Origin: Schlegelella_A sp036272325
GTDB taxonomy: Bacteria; Pseudomonadota; Gammaproteobacteria; Burkholderiales; Burkholderiaceae_C
Length of the DNA stretch: 25,438 nt
Reading direction: 5' to 3'
NCBI GenBank assembly: GCA_036272325.1
Contig: DATAYY010000028.1
Location: 1 to 25,438, forward strand
The notes under the pieces were generated by a model. It made no database searches. It was given only the letters and a program-made list of their open reading frames with translations, and was not told the DNA's origin. Below are positions 14,797 through 21,749 of this stretch, piece after piece (within the stretch, counting starts at the first letter, position 1; each line of letters begins with the position of its first letter). The position numbers were made by a program, and so were the translations under genes.

Positions 14797-16011
14797 GTGC
14801 CCGCCTACCGCTTCGAAGCGCTCGACGCTGCCGGCAAGTCGCAGAGCGGCCTGGTCGAGGCCGACAACATGCGCGCCGCGCGCTCGCAATTGCGTACGCA
14901 GGCGCTGGTGCCGCTCGCAGTCACGCAGGTCGCGACGGGCGCGAGCGAGAGTGCCGGCTTCAGCTTCAGTCGCAAGGTCTTCAACGCGACCGCACTCGCG
15001 GTCTGGACGCGCCAGCTCGCCGGCCTCGTCGGCTCGGGCCTGCCGCTCGAGCGCGCGCTGACCGCGCTCGCCGACGAGGCCGAGGACCAGCGCCAGCGCG
15101 ATCTGGTCGCCCACTTGCGCAGCGAGGTCAACGCCGGCGCGCCGTTCGCGCGCGCGCTCGCCACCGCGCCGCGCGAATTCGACGACGTCTACCGCGGCGT
15201 CGTCGCAGCCGGCGAGCAGAGCGGCGCGCTCGGCCGTGTCCTCGAGCGCCTCGCCGACGATCTCGAGGCGCGCCAAGAGCTGAAGGGCCGCCTGATCGGC
15301 GCGACGCTCTATCCGGCGATCGTCTCGGTGATCGCGGTCATCATCGTGATCTTCCTCGTCACCTATGTCGTTCCGCAGGTCGCGACCGTGTTCACGAGCA
15401 GCAAGCGGTCGCTCCCCTTGCTGACGATCGCGATGATGGCGTTCAGCGATTTCCTGCGCGGCTGGGGCTGGCTGCTGATCCTGGCGATCGTCGCCGGCGC
15501 CGGCGCGCTCGCGGCGATGCTGCGCAACCCTGCATTTCGCGAGCGCTTCGACGCCGGTTTTCTCGGCCTGCCGCTGATCGGCCGTCTCGCGCGCGGCTAC
15601 AACGCGGCGCGCTTCGCCGGCACGCTGGCGATGCTTGCCGGCGCCGGCGTGCCGATCCTGAAGGCGCTGCAGGCGGCGGCCGAAACGCTCTCGAACCGCG
15701 CCATGCGTGCCGACGCGATGGACGCGCTCGTCCAGGTCCGCGAAGGCGCGCCGCTCGCCTCGGCGCTCGCCGGCAAGAAGCGCTTCCCCGGCATCCTGTC
15801 GATGTTCTCGCGTCTCGGCGAGCAGACCGGCCAGCTCCCCGAGATGCTCGACCGGGCCGCCAAGCAGCTCAGCGGCGAGGTGCAGCGGCGCGCGCTGCAG
15901 ATGGCGACGATCCTCGAGCCGCTGCTCATCGTCGGCATGGGCGGCGTCGTCATGCTGATCGTGCTCGCGGTGCTGCTGCCGATCATCCAGCTCAACAGCT
16001 TCGTCAAGTGA
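14797..16011 (+). CDS. gspF: Type II secretion inner-membrane platform protein GspF
   Basis: GspF is the polytopic core of the secretion platform and a homologue of PilC. The 404-residue product begins MPAYRFEALDAAGK, the family start; the initiation codon is GTG at 14797. It contains the usual duplicated cytoplasmic helical domain (LAVWTRQLAGLVGSGLPLERAL and the later FAGTLAMLAGAGVPILKAL) and three membrane segments: near LYPAIVSVIAVIIVIFLV, near WLLILAIVAGAGALAAML, and the C-terminal LLIVGMGGVVMLIVLAVLLP. Its end (IIQLNSFVK) is typical. It overlaps the next gene by 4 bases. Confidence 0.95.
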   Translation: MPAYRFEALDAAGKSQSGLVEADNMRAARSQLRTQALVPLAVTQVATGASESAGFSFSRKVFNATALAVWTRQLAGLVGSGLPLERALTALADEAEDQRQRDLVAHLRSEVNAGAPFARALATAPREFDDVYRGVVAAGEQSGALGRVLERLADDLEARQELKGRLIGATLYPAIVSVIAVIIVIFLVTYVVPQVATVFTSSKRSLPLLTIAMMAFSDFLRGWGWLLILAIVAGAGALAAMLRNPAFRERFDAGFLGLPLIGRLARGYNAARFAGTLAMLAGAGVPILKALQAAAETLSNRAMRADAMDALVQVREGAPLASALAGKKRFPGILSMFSRLGEQTGQLPEMLDRAAKQLSGEVQRRALQMATILEPLLIVGMGGVVMLIVLAVLLPIIQLNSFVK

Positions 16012-16652
16012 GACGCTTGGTCGCGGCGCTGGCAGCGCTCTGCATCACCACGGGAGCGCAGGCGCAGCCGGTCGATTGGCTGATCGTTCCCGGCCAGCGC
16101 GCCGGTGCGATCGACGCTCGTGCCAGCGAGGCAAGCCTGGTCGCGCTGTTCGGCCAGGCCAACGTCAGGCGCGAGTCGTTCGAGGTCGAGCCCGGCGTCG
16201 CGTTGCCCGCGACGGTGCTGTTCGCGAGCGATCCGACGCGCCGGGTGCTCGTGCTCTGGCGCGATCCGGAGACCCGGACAGGGCCGGAGTCGGTGCTCAT
16301 TCGCGGCGAGCGCAGCGTCTGGAAGACCGACAAGGGCATCACGCTCGGGACGCCGCTCGCGACGCTGCGCCGCATCAACGGCAAGCCGCTGACCCTGATC
16401 GGCTTCGGCTCTGACGTCGGCGGCACCCTGCTCGACAGCGACGGCGGCAACCTGACCGAGCTCGGTCGGCCAGGAGGCGACGGGCTCGTCGGACGGACTC
16501 TCGCGCTTCGCCTCGAGCCCGATCCGGCGCTGCGCGACACGCCAGCGTACGAGCAGGCGATCGGCGACCGCGAGCTGTCGTCCGACAGCGACGCGATGCG
16601 GACGCTCAACCCGCGCGTGTTCCAGCTGATCGTCGACATCGCGGCAAAGTGA
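16008..16652 (+). CDS. Exported protein of unknown function at the end of the gsp operon
   Basis: I do not recognise this gene. The 214-residue product begins with a clear Sec signal peptide (MRRLVAALAALCITTGAQA, cleavage near residue 19-20) and has no other membrane segment, so a periplasmic or secreted location is likely. The mature part is beta-rich, with repeated Gly/Asp turns (TDKGITLGTPLATLRRING, GSDVGGTLLDSDGGNL). There are no cysteines after the signal peptide. The GTG start at 16008 overlaps gspF by 4 bases, so it is translationally coupled to the secretion operon. It might be an accessory factor or a substrate of the system; nothing in the sequence decides this. Confidence 0.8.
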   Translation: MRRLVAALAALCITTGAQAQPVDWLIVPGQRAGAIDARASEASLVALFGQANVRRESFEVEPGVALPATVLFASDPTRRVLVLWRDPETRTGPESVLIRGERSVWKTDKGITLGTPLATLRRINGKPLTLIGFGSDVGGTLLDSDGGNLTELGRPGGDGLVGRTLALRLEPDPALRDTPAYEQAIGDRELSSDSDAMRTLNPRVFQLIVDIAAK

Positions 16653-16668
16653 GCCGCCTCGCGGCCCC

Positions 16669-16674
16669 TATGAT
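16669..16674 (+). promoter_or_regulatory. Possible -10 element, 5'-nucleotidase gene
   Basis: TATGAT (5 of 6 to consensus) sits exactly 6 bases before the ATG at 16681, placing the predicted transcription start on the A of the start codon. No convincing -35 is present. The preceding GCCGC/GCGGC hairpin (16653-16665) has no T-run and is not a typical terminator. Confidence 0.35.
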
Positions 16675-16680
16675 CGTTCG

Positions 16681-17577
16681 ATGCCCGCCTCGCTCGCCGG
16701 TCAGCTCGTGGTCGCGATCTCGTCGCGCGCCCTGTTCGACTTCGAGGAGGAAAACGAGCACTTCGAGGCCAACGACGACCGCGCCTACATGCAGCTGCAG
16801 CTCGAGCGGATCGACAGCGCCGCCAAGCCGGGAGTCGCCTTCTCGCTGGTGCGAAAGCTGCTCGCCTTCAACGACGCGGCGGCGCAGCGGGTCGAGGTCG
16901 TCATCCTGTCGCGCAACGATCCGGTGTCGGGGATGCGCGTCTTCCGCTCGGCGCAGGCGTACGGAATGCCGATCCAGCGCGGCGTCTTCACCCGCGGCGG
17001 GACGCCCTGGCGCTATCTGAAGCCGCTCGCCGCCAACCTCTTTCTCTCCGCCAACGAAACCGACGTGCGCTCGGCGCTCGAGGCCGGCGTGCCGGCGGCG
17101 CGGGTCTTCCCGCGCTCGGCGCGCGCCTCCGACGCACATCCGCAGGAGGTGCGGATCGCGTTCGACGGCGACGCCGTCCTCTTCTCCGACGAAGCCGAGC
17201 GCGTCTACCAGGAGAGCGGCCTCGACGCGTTCCAGGCCCACGAGCGTGAGCAGGCGGAAACGCCATTGGCGGCCGGCCCGTTCCAGCCGCTGCTGCTCGC
17301 CCTGCACCGGCTACAGAACGAGCCGGCGCACGGCATGCGGATCCGCACCGCGCTCGTCACTGCGCGCAGCGCGCCGGCGCACGAGCGGGCGATCCGCACG
17401 CTGATGGAATGGAAGGTCGAGATCGACGAGGCGATGTTCCTCGGTGGCCTGCAGAAGGGCGAGTTCCTGCGCGAGTTCGAGCCCGATTTCTTCTTCGACG
17501 ACCAGACCGGCCACATCGAGAACGCGTCGGCGCACGTCCCGTCCGGGCACGTCGCCTCGGGAATCAGCAACCCGTGA
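16681..17577 (+). CDS. 5'-nucleotidase, cytosolic-I (NT5C1) family
   Basis: This 298-residue soluble protein is related to animal cytosolic 5'-nucleotidase I, which dephosphorylates AMP and related nucleoside monophosphates. The N-terminal VVAISSRALFDFEEEN segment, the central VVILSRNDPVSGMRVF and the FDGDAVLFSDEAE motif (about 161-173) are diagnostic of the family (Pfam 5_nucleotid-type PF06189, from memory). Length matches bacterial members at about 300. It starts 28 bases after the gsp operon and may be read through from it or from its own TATGAT box. There is no signal peptide, so a link to secretion is unlikely. The physiological substrate is unknown. Confidence 0.85.
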   Translation: MPASLAGQLVVAISSRALFDFEEENEHFEANDDRAYMQLQLERIDSAAKPGVAFSLVRKLLAFNDAAAQRVEVVILSRNDPVSGMRVFRSAQAYGMPIQRGVFTRGGTPWRYLKPLAANLFLSANETDVRSALEAGVPAARVFPRSARASDAHPQEVRIAFDGDAVLFSDEAERVYQESGLDAFQAHEREQAETPLAAGPFQPLLLALHRLQNEPAHGMRIRTALVTARSAPAHERAIRTLMEWKVEIDEAMFLGGLQKGEFLREFEPDFFFDDQTGHIENASAHVPSGHVASGISNP

Positions 17578-17605
17578 CTTCCCGGCGCGGCGGTGTCGGC
17601 CCGAC

Positions 17606-17634
17606 TTGACCAAACAAGTGTTTGTCTGTCAAAT
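17606..17634 (+). promoter_or_regulatory. Promoter of the tetR-mutase operon
   Basis: TTGACC (17606-17611, 5 of 6) and TCAAAT (17629-17634, 4 of 6) are spaced by exactly 17 bases. This is the best sigma-70-type match I found in the window. The predicted start is near 17641, which is the ATG of the regulator, so the message would be leaderless or almost so. Confidence 0.65.
17611..17624 (+). promoter_or_regulatory. Palindromic operator, probable TetR self-regulation site
   Basis: CAAACA-AG-TGTTTG is a perfect 6-bp inverted repeat with a 2-base centre, lying between the -35 and -10 elements. Outer TTGAC/GTCAA arms add partial, asymmetric symmetry. Binding here would block RNA polymerase, as expected for an autorepressing TetR protein. 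The CAAAC/GTTTG theme resembles sites of fatty-acid-responsive TetR regulators such as PsrA. I did not find a second copy before the ligase gene. Confidence 0.65.
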
Positions 17635-17640
17635 GATCCG

Positions 17641-18282
17641 ATGGGATCCGCCCTTCCCGCTGCCGTCGCAGGGCGCCCGCGCGCTGCCGCTGCGACGAAA
17701 CGGGGCTCCAGTCGCCTGCCCCGCCTGCTCGACGAGGCCGCGCATGCGTTCGCGCAGCGCGGCTTCGCGGCAACTTCGGTACGCGAGATCGTCGGCCCGG
17801 TCGGCATGCTGCCGGGCTCGCTCTATTGCCACTTCGCGACCAAGGAAGCGCTGCTTGCCGCGGTCTACCGCGAAGGCGTCGGCCGCATCGGCGCCGCCGT
17901 CGACGCCGCGATCGCGTCGATCGAAGACCCCTGGCAACGGCTCGAGGCCGCGTGCGTCGCGCACTTGTCGTCGCTGCTCGACCAGACCGACTACTCGCAG
18001 GTCGTGATCCGCGTCCGGCCGAGCGACGCGCCAGCCGCCGAGGCCGAGCTGATCGCCTTGCGTGATTCGTACGAGAAGCGCTTTGCCCGCCTCGTCGCCG
18101 CCCTGCCGCTCGCGCGGCCGACCGACCGGACGATGCTGCGCCTGATGCTGGTCGGCGCGCTCAACTGGAGCCAGACCTGGTATCGCGCCGGCGGGGGCGC
18201 TTCACCCGAGCGAATCGCACGCCGCTTCGTCGGCGTCGTGAAGTCGAGCCTCGCCGCGAGCGCGAGGAAGGGACACGCATGA
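17641..18282 (+). CDS. TetR/AcrR family transcriptional regulator
   Basis: This 213-residue regulator has an N-terminal helix-turn-helix at about residues 45-68 (FAATSVREIVGPVGMLPGSLYCHF, abridged motif GSLYCHF) typical of TetR repressors, and a variable ligand-binding helical domain. Its arrangement, a divergence-free position at the head of an acyl-CoA gene cluster, suggests an acyl-CoA or free-acid effector; this is inference. The ATG at 17641 has no ribosome-binding site but is correctly placed for a leaderless message. An upstream in-frame GTG at 17593 would lie before the promoter. It overlaps the B12-binding gene by 4 bases (ATGA), so it is the first gene of the operon it probably controls. 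Confidence 0.9.
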   Translation: MGSALPAAVAGRPRAAAATKRGSSRLPRLLDEAAHAFAQRGFAATSVREIVGPVGMLPGSLYCHFATKEALLAAVYREGVGRIGAAVDAAIASIEDPWQRLEAACVAHLSSLLDQTDYSQVVIRVRPSDAPAAEAELIALRDSYEKRFARLVAALPLARPTDRTMLRLMLVGALNWSQTWYRAGGGASPERIARRFVGVVKSSLAASARKGHA

Positions 18283-18719
18283 ACGACAACGACAACTTCC
18301 GACCGCGCGTGCTGGTCACCAAGATCGGCCTCGACGGCCACGACCGCGGCAGCCGCATCGTCGCCGCCGCCTGCCGCGACGCCGGCATGGAGGTGATCTA
18401 CACGCCGCCCTGGCAAAGCATCGCCGCGGTCGTCAAGCTGGCGCTCGAGGAAGACGTCGACGTGGTTGGCATCTCGTCGCTGGCAACCGATCACCTGATC
18501 GTGCCGAAGCTGATGGCGGCACTCGCCGCCGCCGGCCTCGGCGACGTGCGCGTCGTCGTCGGCGGCATCGTTCCCGACCGCGAGGAGCAGGCGCTGCTCG
18601 CGAGCGGCGTGCGCGAGGTGTTCCATCCCGGCAGCACGATGGACGAGATCACGACCCGCATCCGCGCCTACGCGCTCCAGACGCGGCGTGCGCGGGCGGG
18701 CACCGAGAGCCTGAAATGA
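18279..18719 (+). CDS. Cobalamin-binding small subunit of an acyl-CoA mutase
   Basis: This 146-residue protein is a Rossmann-like B12-binding domain of the methylmalonyl-CoA mutase C-terminal type, supplied as a separate subunit. The base-off/His-on signature is complete: K15, D19 and H21 in KIGLDGHDRG correspond to Lys604, Asp608 and His610 of P. shermanii mutase, followed by S-x-L (SSLATDH) and GG (VVGGIVPD). Small subunits of isobutyryl-CoA and 2-hydroxyisobutyryl-CoA mutases have similar size. It is coupled by ATGA overlaps to the tetR gene before it and the large subunit after it, so the two mutase subunits are probably made in equal amounts. Confidence 0.93.
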   Translation: MNDNDNFRPRVLVTKIGLDGHDRGSRIVAAACRDAGMEVIYTPPWQSIAAVVKLALEEDVDVVGISSLATDHLIVPKLMAALAAAGLGDVRVVVGGIVPDREEQALLASGVREVFHPGSTMDEITTRIRAYALQTRRARAGTESLK

Positions 18720-20395
18720 ACAAGCCGAGAGAAAGCCACCCGCTTGCCGACGATGCAGCGGCACGGGCGCGCTGGCAGCGCGAGTACCGCGACGGCGTCG
18801 GCGTCGAGGCCGAGGTCGCCAACGTCTCGGGGATCGCGATCGCGCCGCTTTACACCGCGGCCGACCGTGCGCCAGGCGCCGACGACGCGCTCGGCTATCC
18901 CGGCCAGCCCGACTTCACGCGCGGCGTCTACGCGACGATGCACCGCGGCCGGACCTGGACCCAGCGCCAGCTCGTCGGCCTCGGCACGCCCGCCGACTAC
19001 AACGCCCGCCTGCGGAGCATCCTCGCGCGCGGCGCGACCGCGGTGTCGCTGATCCCGTGCAACTCGGTCTACCGCGGCCTCGACATGGACGCGGTCGAGC
19101 TCGAGCTGCTCGGCACCTGCGGCACCGTCGTCAACGACGCCGACCACATGGCGCGCTGCCTCGACGGCGTCGACCTGGCCGCGGTCTCGTGCGCGATGAA
19201 TGACCCGTCGCCGTTCACACTGCTCGCCTTCATGCTCGTCGCCGCCGAGCGGCGCAGCATCGACTGGAAGGCGATTAGCGGCACCTCGAACCAAAGCGAC
19301 TACCTCTCGCACTACGTCGCCAATCACATGTTCTATCGGCTCGCGTTGCCGGGTGCGCGGCGCGTGCTGATCGACCACATCGCCTGGTGCCGCGCCAACG
19401 TGCCGCGCTGGAATCCGATGTCGGTCGTCGGCCAGCACATGCAGCAGGCCGGCGCGACGCCCGCCGAAGCGATGGCGTTCACGCTCGCGACCGCGGTCCA
19501 GAACGCCGAGGACTGCATCGCGCGCGGCATGGACCCGGACGAGTTCCTGCCGCGCTTCACCTTCTTCTTCGACATCTCGCTCAGCTTCTTCGAGGAGATC
19601 GCCAAGTTCCGCGCCGGCCGGCGAATCTGGGCGCGCCTGGCGAGAGCGCGCCTCGGCGCCAGGGACGAGAAGTCGTGGCGCTTCAAGTTCCACGCCCAGA
19701 CTTCGGGCGTTGACCTGACGCGCCAGCAACCGCTCAACAACATCGCCCGCGTCACCGCGCAGGCGATGGCCGGCATCTTCGGCGGCCTGCAGTCGCTTCA
19801 CACCGACGCCTACGACGAGGCCTACGCGACGCCGAGCGAGGCCGGTGCGCGGATCGCGATCGCGACCCAGAACATCCTGCGCGAGGAAGCTCACCTCAGC
19901 GACGTCATCGATCCGCTCGGCGGCTCGTTCTACGTCGAGTCGCTCACCGATGCGATGGAAGAGAAGATCCTCGCCATGATGAAGACCGTCGACGACGCCG
20001 GCGGCATGTACAAGGCGGTCGAGTCGGGCCTGGTGCAGCGCATGATCGGCGCCTCGGCGATGCGCTTCCAGCGGCGCGTCGAGTCCGGCGCGCAGGTGAT
20101 CGTCGGCGTCAACAAGTACCGTGCCGACGACGATGCGGCGAACCGCCCGCCCGTCGAGCGCCCCGATCGCGTCGCGATGCAGCAGCACCGCGCCGCCTTC
20201 GTCGCGGCGAAGGCGGCGCGCTCGCCGGCGGCGGTCGCGGCGGCACTCGACGAGCTCACCCGCGCCGCCGAGAGCAGCAACGGCAACGTCTTCGGCGCCG
20301 TCGTCGACGCCGCCCGCGCCGGCCTCAGCAACGAGGAGATCTGCTCGCGCCTGCGCCGCGATCTCGGCTTCGGCCAACCGCTCGTCGTCGTGTGA
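18716..20395 (+). CDS. B12-dependent acyl-CoA mutase large subunit, unassigned substrate
   Basis: This 559-residue protein is the TIM-barrel, CoA-ester-binding subunit of the methylmalonyl-CoA mutase family, without a B12 domain (supplied by the gene before). Family marks include RGVYATMHRGRTW (70-81), FFEEIAKFRAGRRIWA, QTSGVDLTRQQPLNN and LHTDAYDEAYATPSE. His241 (GQHMQQAG) matches catalytic His244. Selectivity residues differ: L86 (QRQLVG) replaces Tyr89, and N203 (YVANHMF) replaces Arg207, the pair that holds the carboxylate of methylmalonyl-CoA. As I recall, isobutyryl-CoA mutase has Phe/Gln and 2-hydroxyisobutyryl-CoA mutase Ile/Gln. Tyr243 is replaced by Gln240, and RGYDSD reads RGLDMD. 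It is therefore probably not a methylmalonyl-CoA mutase; the true substrate is unknown. Confidence 0.9.
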   Translation: MNKPRESHPLADDAAARARWQREYRDGVGVEAEVANVSGIAIAPLYTAADRAPGADDALGYPGQPDFTRGVYATMHRGRTWTQRQLVGLGTPADYNARLRSILARGATAVSLIPCNSVYRGLDMDAVELELLGTCGTVVNDADHMARCLDGVDLAAVSCAMNDPSPFTLLAFMLVAAERRSIDWKAISGTSNQSDYLSHYVANHMFYRLALPGARRVLIDHIAWCRANVPRWNPMSVVGQHMQQAGATPAEAMAFTLATAVQNAEDCIARGMDPDEFLPRFTFFFDISLSFFEEIAKFRAGRRIWARLARARLGARDEKSWRFKFHAQTSGVDLTRQQPLNNIARVTAQAMAGIFGGLQSLHTDAYDEAYATPSEAGARIAIATQNILREEAHLSDVIDPLGGSFYVESLTDAMEEKILAMMKTVDDAGGMYKAVESGLVQRMIGASAMRFQRRVESGAQVIVGVNKYRADDDAANRPPVERPDRVAMQQHRAAFVAAKAARSPAAVAAALDELTRAAESSNGNVFGAVVDAARAGLSNEEICSRLRRDLGFGQPLVVV

Positions 20396-21639
20396 CGGCG
20401 ATCCCCGTGGCGATGGCTTTGCCGCCGTCGGTGACGGCGGTTGCCGAGCGCGCCGGTGCCGGCGACCGCGGCGCGCTCGCCCGCCTGCTGACGTTGATCG
20501 ACGACGATGCACCGGGAGCGCGCGCCGCGGCGGCGCAGCTCGGCGAGCGCGGCGGACGGGCCTGGGTCCTGGGCATCACGGGAGTTCCCGGCGGCGGCAA
20601 GTCGACGCTGGTCGACGCCCTGCTCGGCGCCTGGCTGCGCGACGGCTGCTCGATCGCTGTCGTCGCCATCGATCCATCGAGCCCGGTCAGTGGCGGCGCC
20701 GTCCTCGGTGACCGCATCCGCATGGGTACGAATGCGGGCCATGACAGGGTCTTCATCCGCTCGTTCGCCGCCCGCGGCGAGCTCGGCGGGCTGTCGCGCG
20801 CGGCGCGTGCCGCGGTCGACTGCTTCGACGCCTGCGGCTTCGATCGCGTCATCGTCGAGACGGTCGGCACCGGGCAATCGGAGACCGCGATCGTCGCCCT
20901 CGCCGACACGCGGTTGGTCGTCTGCCCGCCCGGGCTCGGCGACGACGTGCAGGCGATCAAGGCCGGCACGCTCGAGATCGCCGACGTGCTCGCCGTCAGC
21001 AAGGGCGACCTGCCGCTCGCCGCGCAGACGGCGCGCGAGCTGGGCGAGATGCTGACGCTGCGCCGCTCGGCAGAAGGCGCGTGGCAGCCACGCGTCGTCG
21101 TCGTCAGCGCAGTCGCCAAGACCGGGCTCGACGAGCTCGTCACCGCGCTCGACGCGCACCGCGCCAGCGCCGGCACCGGCGCAAGGACGCGTGGGCCTCT
21201 GCTGCGGGCGACGGCGCCGGCCACGAACGACGCCGCCGGCTGGCGCGATCGCATCGCCGCGCTCGCCGCGCGCGATGGCCTTTGCGCACTGCTCGGCATC
21301 ACCGTGCGCTCGGGCGGCCCGGGTCAGGCCGAGGTCGAGATGACGGTCGGCGCGCGGCATCTCAACTTCAACGGCGGCTGCCACGGCGGCGCGATCTTCG
21401 CGCTCGCCGACTCGGCGTTCGGGCTGGCGTCCAATTCGCACGGCCCGCTCGCGGCGGGCATCGACGCGCACATCACCTACCAGGCCGCGGTCGCTGCCGG
21501 CGACCGGCTCCTCGCGCGCGCGGTCGAGGTGCATCGCAACCGCAGGATCGGCGTCTACCGGATCGATGTCGTCCGCGACGACGCGGCCGGCGAGACGGCG
21601 ATCTCGAGCTTCACCGGAACGGTCTACATCAAGGGCTGA
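20392..21639 (+). CDS. MeaB-like GTPase fused to PaaI-type hotdog thioesterase
   Basis: This is a 415-residue two-domain protein. Residues about 1-265 are a G3E GTPase of the MeaB/ArgK type, the chaperone that protects and reloads B12 mutases: P-loop GVPGGGKST (64-72), VAIDPSSP (91-98) and the switch motif ETVGTGQSE (156-164). The guanine-specificity motif reads SKGD (203-206) in place of NKxD. After a linker, residues about 285-415 form a PaaI-like hotdog thioesterase (LGITVRSGGPG, HGGAIFALADSAFGLASNS with candidate catalytic D340, and GDRLLARAVEVHRNRRIGVY). The C-terminal dimerisation arm of classical MeaB (about 330 residues) seems replaced by the hotdog. GTG start, 4-base overlap with the mutase gene. 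The coupling suggests removal of stalled or unwanted acyl-CoA, which is inference. Confidence 0.88.
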   Translation: MTAIPVAMALPPSVTAVAERAGAGDRGALARLLTLIDDDAPGARAAAAQLGERGGRAWVLGITGVPGGGKSTLVDALLGAWLRDGCSIAVVAIDPSSPVSGGAVLGDRIRMGTNAGHDRVFIRSFAARGELGGLSRAARAAVDCFDACGFDRVIVETVGTGQSETAIVALADTRLVVCPPGLGDDVQAIKAGTLEIADVLAVSKGDLPLAAQTARELGEMLTLRRSAEGAWQPRVVVVSAVAKTGLDELVTALDAHRASAGTGARTRGPLLRATAPATNDAAGWRDRIAALAARDGLCALLGITVRSGGPGQAEVEMTVGARHLNFNGGCHGGAIFALADSAFGLASNSHGPLAAGIDAHITYQAAVAAGDRLLARAVEVHRNRRIGVYRIDVVRDDAAGETAISSFTGTVYIKG

Positions 21640-21731
21640 CGCGAGCGGAGACCCGTCCCGGGCTGTCCAGACGGCGCCTCGCGCGCCGACGCGGCAGGGA
21701 TAGCCCCGAGGGTGGCGGCCGCGCTTTTTCC

Positions 21732-21737
21732 TACAGT
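21732..21737 (+). promoter_or_regulatory. Possible -10 element before the acyl-CoA ligase gene
   Basis: TACAGT (4 of 6) follows a T-run in the 110-base gap between the fusion gene and the ligase. No clear -35 is seen. The same gap holds a 6-bp hairpin CGGCGC/GCGCCG (21672-21688) lacking a T-run, so termination of the upstream operon here is not certain. Confidence 0.25.
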
Positions 21738-21749
21738 CGGCGCACCGCG

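Noticed and set aside
18716..20395. Calling the mutase methylmalonyl-CoA mutase (mcmA/mutB)
   Set aside because: The carboxylate-binding Tyr and Arg are both absent and the B12 domain is on a separate chain, so the specific name is not justified.
18668..20512. A 614-codon minus-strand frame opposite the mutase gene
   Set aside because: The composition is His/Arg/Asp-rich shadow and the plus-strand frame carries clear mutase family motifs.
20392..21639. Reading the fusion gene as two separate genes with a missed boundary
   Set aside because: There is no stop, frameshift or ribosome-binding site between the domains, and the linker is an ordinary Ala/Thr/Arg-rich stretch in the same frame.
21672..21688. 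Hairpin after the MeaB-thioesterase gene as a terminator
   Set aside because: The stem is only 6 bp and has no T-run, so I do not call it a Rho-independent terminator.
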